DNA of 46,482 bases from JBGQBN01 sp041494805. GTDB taxonomy: Bacteria > Acidobacteriota > Terriglobia > Terriglobales > Acidobacteriaceae. The translations under genes were made by a program, and so were the position numbers. Location of the stretch: NCBI GenBank assembly GCA_041494805.1, contig JBGQBN010000033.1, positions 1-46,482 of the forward strand, written 5' to 3'. The notes under the pieces were generated by a model. The model was not told where the DNA came from, searched no databases, and saw nothing but the letters and a program-made list of their open reading frames with translations. Position 1 is the first letter of the stretch; every line of letters starts with the position of its first letter. Below, piece by piece: positions 34,607 to 41,949 of this stretch.

Positions 34607-35653
34607 ATGCCTGAGCAATTTACACCTCGCGGCATGGTGAAGGCTTTTCTTAGAGGTGAGTTACCACCGCGTCCGCTGCTGCTGCCGATCATTTTTTCTC
34701 TTGGGTCCAGGCTAGAGAACGTATCGCTTCGTGATTTCCATTCGAACCCGACCAAGATTGCCAACGCCCTGCGTCAGATTCGCATCGTCCTGAAGGTGGA
34801 CGGGCTAGCCTGTTATTTCGATCGCTTTCTGGAGGCGGAAGCCCTGGGGTGTCAGCTCGAGTGGCAGGCAGCGGGGACATCAGCGTTGGCGTCCTCTCCA
34901 TTCTCCGGGATAGACCATCTCCGTCAAAAGCTGCAGTCGCCAGACGAAATAGTCAAGAAGGGAAGGATCCGAATTGCTTCCGAAGTGCTCCAGCGGCTCA
35001 AGGTGATGCTGAAAGATGAACCTGCGCTCATGGTCGGAGTGACCGGGCCGCTGACACTCGCAACATTACTGCTTGGCGAAAGCGTGAGACTTGATCGTTC
35101 ACAGTTGCTTGACCTTATGGAATTCACCGCGGAGATCACCGCCGCGGTGTCCAAGACGTTCGTGGAGGCGGGCGCAGATGTCGTCTTCCTGATGGAGGAT
35201 TCGCTGCCGGAGCCCGCCGACGCCTGCGAGCGGTGGGCAGCCGTGACCGGACCGATCACAAATGTTATCCGTTTCTACGATGCCTTGCCGGTACTAATAT
35301 TGACGAACACCGCGCGGTTCCAGGAGGTTCACCGGGATATTTTGGACCGCAATTGGAATGGTGCTTATTGTCTGGGGCTGTCCAGGGCTGGATCGACATC
35401 CTGGGAGCGTTGGCAACCTAGGGGACTTGGCCTCGGAGTGGCGTTGCCTCCCGACGCCTTCAGCGACCGATGTGATTTCGAAACTCTAATCGGGCCGATC
35501 CGCGGAAAGCTCAGCGATCTTAGACCGATTCTTGTGACTTCGACGGCAGACATTCCGCCCGCCGCGGACCTGAAGCAGGTTGTTGCTGTGTTGGAGTTCC
35601 TGCGGAATGTGTGTTCGAGCGCAGCATCAAGCTTCGGGGAGGGTCGTCCATGA
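34607..35653 (+). CDS. Uroporphyrinogen decarboxylase (UroD)-family protein
   Basis: A 348-residue protein with UroD-family features: MVKAFLRGELPPRPLLLPI at the N-terminus, LMVGVTGPLTLATLL around 140-155, and AGADVVFLMEDS near 200. It lacks the extended strong match expected of heme-pathway HemE and reads as the divergent group that includes corrinoid methyltransferases (MtaA/CmuA) and unknown catabolic proteins. The ATG at 34607 is 5 bases after the HyuB-like gene without a strong ribosome site, so translation is likely coupled. It takes the position that the fifth subunit gene has in apcABCDE. No corrinoid protein is encoded nearby. Confidence 0.7.
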   Translation: MPEQFTPRGMVKAFLRGELPPRPLLLPIIFSLGSRLENVSLRDFHSNPTKIANALRQIRIVLKVDGLACYFDRFLEAEALGCQLEWQAAGTSALASSPFSGIDHLRQKLQSPDEIVKKGRIRIASEVLQRLKVMLKDEPALMVGVTGPLTLATLLLGESVRLDRSQLLDLMEFTAEITAAVSKTFVEAGADVVFLMEDSLPEPADACERWAAVTGPITNVIRFYDALPVLILTNTARFQEVHRDILDRNWNGAYCLGLSRAGSTSWERWQPRGLGLGVALPPDAFSDRCDFETLIGPIRGKLSDLRPILVTSTADIPPAADLKQVVAVLEFLRNVCSSAASSFGEGRP

Positions 35654-35736
35654 TGAGTTCTTTGTGGTTACTACCTGATAAGAATCTCTCCAAGATGTTT
35701 GACTGTAACCTTAACAAAATAAAGCTTGCGCTGCAC

Positions 35737-35766
35737 TTGCCATCTCTTCGCGGCCACATTTAGAAT
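35737..35766 (+). promoter_or_regulatory. Sigma-70-like promoter of the tetR gene
   Basis: TTGCCA (35737-35742), 18 bases, then TAGAAT (35761-35766); each box matches the consensus at five of six positions. The predicted transcription start (about 35773) falls inside operator site E. Confidence 0.6.
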
Positions 35767-35769
35767 AGG

Positions 35770-35785
35770 GAACGAACGTTCGATC
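35770..35785. promoter_or_regulatory. Palindromic operator site E over the tetR transcription start
   Basis: GAACGAACGTTCGATC with palindromic core CGAACGTTCG. It begins 4 bases after the -10 box and ends 3 bases before the tetR ATG, an arrangement typical of autorepression. It is the reference copy for the other four sites. Confidence 0.78.
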
Positions 35786-35788
35786 AGT

Positions 35789-36418
35789 ATGAGTGTGACC
35801 TCACTCACGTCTGGTGTTTCCCCGCGCTCCCCTGAGACGCGCTTCGAGCGTCGGCTCGCCAAAATCCTTGACCATGCCACGGCTGTCTTTTGCGAAAAGG
35901 GCTACGAGAGCGCCACGATGCGCGATTTGTCTCGCGCTAGCGGGTTATCGCTGGCGGGGCTCTACTACTATTTCGAATCCAAAGAGAAGCTGCTCTACCT
36001 CATCCAGAAGCATTACTTCACCACGGTGATGGAGCAACTCCAAGCGCGGCTGAAGGATGTATCCGATCCCGAGGAGCGCGTACGCACGTTTATACAGAAT
36101 CATTTGGAGTATTTTGTCGCCAATTTCAAGGCGTATAAGGTGCTTTCCCACGAGGACGATGTTCTGCAGAATGAGCTGGGAGATGAAATTGCTGCCCTCA
36201 AGCGTGAGTATTACCGCAGCTGTGCCAGTCTGGTCGAGGCACTAAAGCGTGAAAAGGGACTGGAGTTCAACAGCCGCATTGCCATCATGGGCCTGTTCGG
36301 CAGCATCAACTGGCTCCACACCTGGTACAACCCGCGGGTAGATGGTGATGCTGGGGCGCTGGCCCGGCAAATAGGGGACGTTTTCCTCCGAGGTATTTTC
36401 GCCACCGTCCGAAGGTGA
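35789..36418 (+). CDS. TetR-family transcriptional regulator (KstR2/FadR-like)
   Basis: A 209-residue regulator. The helix-turn-helix is at about residues 25-70 (FCEKGYESATMRDLSRASG, LAGLYYYFESKEKLL). The C-terminal ligand domain, with NHLEYFVANFKAYKVLSHEDD and YNPRVDGDAGALARQIGDVF near the end, resembles the group that includes KstR2-type acyl-CoA-responsive repressors. The ATG at 35789 is directly behind operator site E and has no Shine-Dalgarno; the upstream in-frame start at 35726 would include the promoter and is rejected. It probably represses itself, the TonB receptor, the divergent ligase/carboxylase operons and pcaH, and an aryl-CoA or acyl-CoA intermediate would release it (inference). 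Confidence 0.9.
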   Translation: MSVTSLTSGVSPRSPETRFERRLAKILDHATAVFCEKGYESATMRDLSRASGLSLAGLYYYFESKEKLLYLIQKHYFTTVMEQLQARLKDVSDPEERVRTFIQNHLEYFVANFKAYKVLSHEDDVLQNELGDEIAALKREYYRSCASLVEALKREKGLEFNSRIAIMGLFGSINWLHTWYNPRVDGDAGALARQIGDVFLRGIFATVRR

Positions 36419-36494
36419 GCACGGGCCGAAGCGGATCGTTTGCTGTTCCGACATTACCGATTGGAGATGCTGACAACGAACAACCGAGACTAAC

Positions 36495-37337
36495 TTGATT
36501 ACTGACTGCCACATTCATATCCAACCCCTGGAGATGTTCAAGCCTGCGGCGTTGGCGCTGATAAAAAGAAAACGGGCCAACTTCGAGCAGATCGCTGAAT
36601 TCTGCCGGTCTCCCAAATCTTTTCTCGGGTACCTCGATGCCGCGGGCGTGGATCGCGCGGTGCTGATCAACTACGTGGCGCCGGAAGTAATCGGTTTCTC
36701 TGCCGGGGTCAACCAGTACATCGCCGACTATGTAAAGGCGGATCCCAAACGCTTGATCTCGTGCGGTGGCCTGCATCCCCGCCATTCCGAGAACATCATG
36801 GCGGACGTGGAGCATCTGTTGCGGCTCAAGATTCGCATGATCAAGATCCATCCTCCCCACCAACTGCTGTTTCCCAACGACTATCTTCATGGAGTGAAGG
36901 AGTTGGAGATCATTTACCGGGCGGCAGAAGCCAACGGCGTGCCAGTGATGTTTCACACCGGTACGTCAATTTTTCACGGCGCCCGCAACAAGTATGGCGA
37001 CCCGATCTACATTGATGATGTCGCGGTAGATTTCCCCAAGATGAAAATCCTGCTGGCCCACGGCGGGCGGCCACTTTGGATGCATACGGCGTTCTTCCTG
37101 CTGCGGCGGCACCCGAATGTATTTCTAGACATCAGCGGCATCCCACCCAAGACGCTGCTCAAGTACTTCCCACGGCTGGAGGAAATCGCCCACAAAACGC
37201 TCTTCGGTACGGACTGGCCTGGGCCGGGCGTCCCGGACATCAAGAAAAATCTCGATGACTTCCGTGCCCTGTCCCTGAACGAGGACACCAAGCACCAGAT
37301 TCTTTGCCGTACTGCTTTAGGCATCTGGCCTGCGTAG
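36495..37337 (+). CDS. Amidohydrolase_2 family protein (hydrolase or decarboxylase)
   Basis: A 280-residue metal-dependent hydrolase of the amidohydrolase_2 family. TTG at 36495 starts MITDCHIHIQ with the first metal motif HxH (His6, His8). KIHPPH, VMFHTGTS and LLAHGG give further His residues, and FGTDWPG supplies the catalytic Asp. It is 76 bases after tetR and could be read with it. The family contains aromatic-acid decarboxylases (LigW, gamma-resorcylate decarboxylase, ACMSD) as well as lactonases. It is much shorter than the protein at 6610 and has no export signal, so it acts in the cytosol. The substrate is unknown. Confidence 0.78.
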   Translation: MITDCHIHIQPLEMFKPAALALIKRKRANFEQIAEFCRSPKSFLGYLDAAGVDRAVLINYVAPEVIGFSAGVNQYIADYVKADPKRLISCGGLHPRHSENIMADVEHLLRLKIRMIKIHPPHQLLFPNDYLHGVKELEIIYRAAEANGVPVMFHTGTSIFHGARNKYGDPIYIDDVAVDFPKMKILLAHGGRPLWMHTAFFLLRRHPNVFLDISGIPPKTLLKYFPRLEEIAHKTLFGTDWPGPGVPDIKKNLDDFRALSLNEDTKHQILCRTALGIWPA

Positions 37338-37351
37338 GTTCGTGGATTCAG

Positions 37352-38602
37352 CTATCCCTTTCGAGCCTCCGCATTCTCGACCAGCAGCGCGATCCCTTGT
37401 CCCCCGCCGATGCACGCCGACGCGATCCCATAGCGTCCGCCCGAACGCTTGAGCTCGCGGGCCAACGTGATGGACAAGCGCACTCCGGTGGCTCCCAGCG
37501 GATGGCCGATGGCGATGGCGCCGCCGTTGACATTGAGTTTTGCGTGATCCAAACCAAGCTCCCGCTCACAAAACAAGACCTGGGCGCCAAACGCTTCGTT
37601 GATTTCAAAGCGGTCAATCTGGTCCAATCGCAGCCCGCTGAGTTCAAGCAGAGCCCGAATTGCCGGAACTGGGCCAATCCCCATGATCTCGGGAGGCACT
37701 CCGACCACCGTGCCGGCAACGATCCTGCCTAGCGGTTGCTTGTTGTGCCCACGCACGAAGCTGCCCGAGGCCACAAGCACGGCTGCTGCGCCATCCACCA
37801 CAGCGGAACTATTGCCGCCGGTCTGCACACCTCCAAAGGCAGGACGAATCTTGGCCAGGGTTTCCAGCGGTGACGGTCGAATATGACTATCTGCGCTGAA
37901 GGACTCCACCGAACGGGACAAACGAATTTCACGAGAGTTATATCCGGCACACTCGAAAGTTTCGCTTACGATCGGCACGATTTCGCCGCTGAGAAAACAG
38001 CTCTTCTGGGCAGCCACGGCACGCGCGAAACTGTCCGCTGCAAAACGGTCCACATCCTCCCGCGAGATATTGTGGCGCTTCGCCAAAGTTTCCGCGGTTC
38101 CCCCCATAGTCGCGTTAACGCAAGGATCGAGCAGCGCCTCCCAGAGGAAATCCTTGAACTCGACCTGTCCAAGACGGAATCCGCCACGATGGGTGTAGGC
38201 TGCAATGGGATTGCGGGACATGGATTCGGCGCCGACACCCAGAGCAAGTTCCACTTTGCCCAGCTTGATCCAGTCCGCCGCTTGCAAAATGACTTCAATG
38301 CCGGTGCCGCATACCCGCTGGACTAAATGGGATGGCACCTCAATCGGCACGCCTGAATATATGCCAATATGGCGCGGCAGCATGTAAGTGTCGAAACTAG
38401 CCTGGGCCATGTTGCCGGCAATAACGGTGTCGACGTCCGCCGGTGAAACGCCCGAACGCCGGAACACTTCGCGGGCGACCTTGATGCCCAGATCGATCGG
38501 CGAGACCAAGCCAAGAACTGTGTTGTAGTCAGCGAACGGCGTGCGCACGCCATCCAGCAGCCAGACATCGTCATACTGCGACCGAAGACCCTTGGGGCTC
38601 AT
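37352..38602 (-). CDS. Acetyl-CoA acetyltransferase / 3-oxoacyl-CoA thiolase
   Basis: A 416-residue thiolase. The nucleophile is Cys98 (QRVCGTGIE); NEAFGAQV, the His in GGAIAIGHPLGATG and the Cys in SACIGGGQG complete the catalytic set. Length and motifs are those of degradative or biosynthetic type-II thiolases. It splits 3-oxoacyl-CoA using CoA, or condenses acetyl-CoA. In this setting it could split aroylacetyl-CoA to aroyl-CoA and acetyl-CoA, as in anaerobic acetophenone degradation, or 3-oxoadipyl-CoA at the end of the pca pathway. A GAGAGGGAC ribosome site stands before its ATG. It follows the HxlR regulator on the same strand and converges with the amidohydrolase gene. Confidence 0.9.
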   Translation of the reverse strand: MSPKGLRSQYDDVWLLDGVRTPFADYNTVLGLVSPIDLGIKVAREVFRRSGVSPADVDTVIAGNMAQASFDTYMLPRHIGIYSGVPIEVPSHLVQRVCGTGIEVILQAADWIKLGKVELALGVGAESMSRNPIAAYTHRGGFRLGQVEFKDFLWEALLDPCVNATMGGTAETLAKRHNISREDVDRFAADSFARAVAAQKSCFLSGEIVPIVSETFECAGYNSREIRLSRSVESFSADSHIRPSPLETLAKIRPAFGGVQTGGNSSAVVDGAAAVLVASGSFVRGHNKQPLGRIVAGTVVGVPPEIMGIGPVPAIRALLELSGLRLDQIDRFEINEAFGAQVLFCERELGLDHAKLNVNGGAIAIGHPLGATGVRLSITLARELKRSGGRYGIASACIGGGQGIALLVENAEARKG

Positions 38603-38651
38603 TTAGTCCCTCTCATAATTAACTTTGGATTGCCGGATGCGCGCCCAGGAT

Positions 38652-39053
38652 TCAGGCTCTCAATGGACTCTCTTCACGGCTGGGGATGCGCTTGATTGAG
38701 ACCACGGTCTTGTATCTCCGCGCCTCACCCTTTGCCCCGCCATATCGGGCGCGGTGCTTGCTTCCCCACGCGGACATCAGCTTCAAAATCGGCTTCAAGC
38801 TTTCGCCATGCTTGGTCAGCGAATATTCCACTTTGGGCGGAACCTCGGCGTAGACCTTGCGGTGAATGATCTGGTCCCGCTCCAGGTCTCGAAGATGCTG
38901 CGTGAGCATTTTCTTGGTCAGCCCCGGAATCAGTCTCTGTAGTTCACCGAACCGGCGCGTTCCCCCCTCAAGATAAAACAGAATCAGCGGTTTCCATTTT
39001 CCGCCAATAATGTCAGCGGTCAGTTTCACCGAGCAGTTAAATTCATCTAACAC
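38652..39053 (-). CDS. HxlR-family transcriptional regulator
   Basis: A 133-residue winged-helix regulator starting at GTG 39053 with MLDEFNCSVKLTADIIGGKWK. Cys7 is the conserved N-terminal cysteine that in HxlR/YodB/HypR relatives can sense quinones or electrophiles. GELQRLIPGLTKKMLTQHLRDLERD is the DNA-recognition region and VEYSLTKHGESL the wing. It is divergent from the saccharopine-dehydrogenase-like gene (start 39200) and 49 bases upstream of the thiolase gene. It may respond to a reactive catechol or quinone formed in aromatic breakdown; this is inference. Confidence 0.88.
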   Translation of the reverse strand: MLDEFNCSVKLTADIIGGKWKPLILFYLEGGTRRFGELQRLIPGLTKKMLTQHLRDLERDQIIHRKVYAEVPPKVEYSLTKHGESLKPILKLMSAWGSKHRARYGGAKGEARRYKTVVSIKRIPSREESPLRA

Positions 39054-39100
39054 GAGGTCTCCTTCTGACCACTAGGTTACTCAAAGGTGCCTACTAGCAA

Positions 39101-39113
39101 TAAAGATACTTTA
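39101..39113. promoter_or_regulatory. Small inverted repeat in the HxlR divergent promoter region
   Basis: TAAAG ATA CTTTA lies between the divergent starts at 39053 and 39200. Just left of it AGGTTACT (39074-39081) and AGGTGCCT (39085-39092) form an approximate direct repeat. Either could be an HxlR site; with a single instance this is weak. Confidence 0.25.
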
Positions 39114-39199
39114 GCCTAAAATCGGCTCTCGGACCACAAACAGAGCTATGGCCGCTCTCGGTGGTCTGCAGTGACTGCACTGATACTTGGGAGGTAGAA

Positions 39200-40312
39200 A
39201 TGAGCAGCAAGCGGCCCGTGGTTTTGTACGGAGCAAATGGTTTTTCCGGACGCCTCATCGCCGAATTCCTGCGGGAATACAACGTCCCCTTCATTGCCGC
39301 CGGCCGGAACCGCACTAAGATCCAAGACGTGATGAACCACGTTCCGGGCATAGAAACCGCGAACTACGAAATCGCTGAGGTCGGCGGCTCGATGGATGAT
39401 CTGGTTAAGTTGTTTACCGGGGCAAAAGTCGTCTGCAACACTGCCGGCCCTTTCATCTACAACGGGCCGTGCGTGATTGAAGCCGCACTGAAGGCAGGCT
39501 GCCACTATCTCGACATTGGCGGCGAACAGGCCTGGTTGAGAGAAGTTGAGGAGAAGTGGGGTGAGAAATTCGCGGCCAAGAGACTTCTGGCGGCGCCAGC
39601 CACTGCGTTCATGTCGGCCGTCAGTGACGCAGCTGCCCACCTCTGCCTGGAGACGGCAGCGATCGACACCCTCGAAATTATCACCATGTTCAAGGGCATG
39701 CCGACGTTTGGCTCGACACAGACCATTTTTGCGGTCATCCCGACAGAAGCGTATTACCTGGAGCAAAACCAATACAAACCCTGGCCGCGTGCGACACGTT
39801 ACGAAGCGGTAATGCCCGGCTATATTCAGACTCAACTGGTACTCGCCTGGGGAGGCTTCCCGCATCCCGTCTGGTTCAAGAATCATCCCCAGATCGCGAA
39901 CGTCCGGTCACTCGGGGGACTTCTCGACCGGCAGATCATGGAAAATATTGCGGCGACCGAGAAACATTTCGAGACGGAGATTCGCCCTCTGCCCAAGCAG
40001 GAGCAGGAACGAAAACTCGCGGAAATGGCTAATTCCGTGCAAGCCGGCACACCGCCACGGGAGAATACCCGCGAGCACCGCACCATTGATGTCGTAGCTG
40101 GCCGAGGCACGATGGATTTCGTCCAGTGTGCTGTCTTTGGAACCTGCGCCTACCGCTTAACCGGACTGATTCAGGCGTTTGCCGCGCACAGCCTGGTCTA
40201 CGCAGCTCCCCGCAAAGTGGGATTCGCCTCCGCGGCCGTTGCTTTTGGACATCGGGAACTGCTGCGAACACTGGAAAGCCACGGGCTCGCAAAGGTTAAG
40301 ATGCTTTCCTGA
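39200..40312 (+). CDS. Saccharopine dehydrogenase-like NAD(P)-binding protein
   Basis: A 370-residue protein with a Rossmann N-terminus, VVLYGANGFSGRLIAEFL (residues 7-24; GxxGxxG-type loop), followed by AGRNRTKI, typical of the saccharopine dehydrogenase/trans-acting enoyl reductase family. VCNTAGPF and CHYLDIGGEQ continue the pattern. The start ATG at 39200 has GGGAGG upstream. It is probably a soluble or membrane-associated oxidoreductase or non-catalytic dehydrogenase relative. It is followed after 14 bases by an acyl-CoA ligase and then an MFS carrier, suggesting a three-gene operon. The substrate cannot be read from sequence. Confidence 0.78.
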   Translation: MSSKRPVVLYGANGFSGRLIAEFLREYNVPFIAAGRNRTKIQDVMNHVPGIETANYEIAEVGGSMDDLVKLFTGAKVVCNTAGPFIYNGPCVIEAALKAGCHYLDIGGEQAWLREVEEKWGEKFAAKRLLAAPATAFMSAVSDAAAHLCLETAAIDTLEIITMFKGMPTFGSTQTIFAVIPTEAYYLEQNQYKPWPRATRYEAVMPGYIQTQLVLAWGGFPHPVWFKNHPQIANVRSLGGLLDRQIMENIAATEKHFETEIRPLPKQEQERKLAEMANSVQAGTPPRENTREHRTIDVVAGRGTMDFVQCAVFGTCAYRLTGLIQAFAAHSLVYAAPRKVGFASAAVAFGHRELLRTLESHGLAKVKMLS

Positions 40313-40326
40313 GTATTCCTCCGGCC

Positions 40327-41895
40327 ATGCGGGCAATTGACTACTTCGACAAGGGCGCCGACGCGAACCCGGAGAGGACCGCGATCATCGATGGCAATGC
40401 CCGCTACTCGTATCGGGAAATGCGCGCCATCACCGAACGAATCGCGCGTGCCATGTGGGCCAATGGATTGCACGGCGAGGAGCGCGTCGCCATCTATTCG
40501 CACAACGACGCCCGAGTTCTATTCTGCATGCTGGGCCTGATGCGCGCGGGTGCTGTCTGGGTCCCCATCAACTATCGCAATGCCACGGACGCCAACGCCG
40601 AGTACATGAGCTATGTGGAGACGACCTGGCTCTTCTATCACAGCAACTTCAGAGACAACGTCGCGGAACTGAAGGCGCGTGTTCCGTCATTGCGTCATCT
40701 GGTCTGCCTCGATGCCCTGGATGGCGAAAATCCCTCACTGGATGTGTTCATGGAGCAGGGAACTGGCATGGATGACCTCAAATGGGCTGATCCCATCGGA
40801 AATCTCGATCGTCTTGTCGGTCTGGTTCCTACCGGGGGAACCACCGGACCAGCGAAGGGCGTGCGCGTGACCAGTCTGGCCTGGGGGACCATTACCGAAA
40901 TGGCCTCACACTACTGGCGTGCTGATGGAGTCGATCCCATCTGCCTCAACGCCGCCCCACTTTCCCATGCGGCCGGAACGGTAGCCTTCGCCATGTTCGC
41001 CATCGCGGCCACCAACGTGATCCTTCCGAAGTTCGATGCGGGAGAGGTACTGCGCAGCATCGAGCGCTTTCGGGCCACCCACTTGTTTCTGCCGCCGACT
41101 GCTCTTTATGCGCTGCTTGCGCACCCTGAGGTTGGCAATTTCGATTACTCGAGTTTGCGAGTATTGCTTTTGGCGGGATCGCCGGTATCACCCGACAAGC
41201 TCAAGAAGGCTGTCGAAATCTTCGGGCCGTGCCTTTGCCAATGCTATGGACAAACCGAAGCCCCGATGTTGCTGACCTGGTTGGATCAGAAGACCATCGC
41301 GGCCGCCGCCGCTGGCGATCATCCCCAAAGGCTGCGTAGTTGCGGCAAACCCACGTCTGCGGTACGCCTGGCGGTCATGGACGAGGCCGGCCAGATTCTG
41401 CCATCCGGTCAACCCGGTGAAATCGTGGCCAGAGGCACACTGGTGACTGACGGCTATTACAAGATGCCTGAGGCCACTGCCGAGATCCGAACCTACGGAT
41501 GGCATCACACCGGCGATGTGGGCTACATGGACGAGGACGGCTACTTCTATATCGTTGACCGCAAGAAAGACATGATCATCACCGGGGGCTTCAATGTCTA
41601 TTGTGCGGAAGTCGAGGCAGGCATCATGGCGCTCCCTCAGGTGCACGAATGCGCGGTCATCGGTGTTCCCGACGACACCTGGGGAGAAGCAGTCAAGGCC
41701 ATCGTCGTGCTCCGGCAAGGCGAATCTCTCACCGAAGAAGCGGTCATCACTCACTGCAAGGCCAAACTGGGTGGCGTGAAGTCCCCCAAGTCCGTAGAAT
41801 TCCTTTCGGACATCCCCAAGACTCCGGCCGGCAAAACTGACAGGAAGGAGCTACGCAGACCTTACTGGGCTAATGCCGATCGGGCGGTCCATTAG
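40327..41895 (+). CDS. AMP-forming acyl-CoA ligase (aromatic/fatty acid class)
   Basis: A 522-residue ANL-superfamily ligase. The ATP loop is PTGGTTGPAKG (about 179-189), unusual in having GGTTG instead of SGTTG. CYGQTEAP, GWHHTGDVGYMDEDGYFYI and DRKKDMIITGGFNVY (motif for domain rotation) follow, and the C-terminal TPAGKTDRKEL holds the catalytic Lys. It resembles feruloyl- or 4-coumarate-like ligases and fatty-acyl ligases equally. It is the third acid-CoA ligase in the window and is co-directional with the saccharopine-dehydrogenase-like gene and the MFS transporter. The acid substrate is unknown. Confidence 0.87.
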   Translation: MRAIDYFDKGADANPERTAIIDGNARYSYREMRAITERIARAMWANGLHGEERVAIYSHNDARVLFCMLGLMRAGAVWVPINYRNATDANAEYMSYVETTWLFYHSNFRDNVAELKARVPSLRHLVCLDALDGENPSLDVFMEQGTGMDDLKWADPIGNLDRLVGLVPTGGTTGPAKGVRVTSLAWGTITEMASHYWRADGVDPICLNAAPLSHAAGTVAFAMFAIAATNVILPKFDAGEVLRSIERFRATHLFLPPTALYALLAHPEVGNFDYSSLRVLLLAGSPVSPDKLKKAVEIFGPCLCQCYGQTEAPMLLTWLDQKTIAAAAAGDHPQRLRSCGKPTSAVRLAVMDEAGQILPSGQPGEIVARGTLVTDGYYKMPEATAEIRTYGWHHTGDVGYMDEDGYFYIVDRKKDMIITGGFNVYCAEVEAGIMALPQVHECAVIGVPDDTWGEAVKAIVVLRQGESLTEEAVITHCKAKLGGVKSPKSVEFLSDIPKTPAGKTDRKELRRPYWANADRAVH

Positions 41896-41949
41896 CGGAA
41901 GCAAACCAGTAGAAACAGGACACATGTTCTTTCGGCAATTCGGGCGGGC

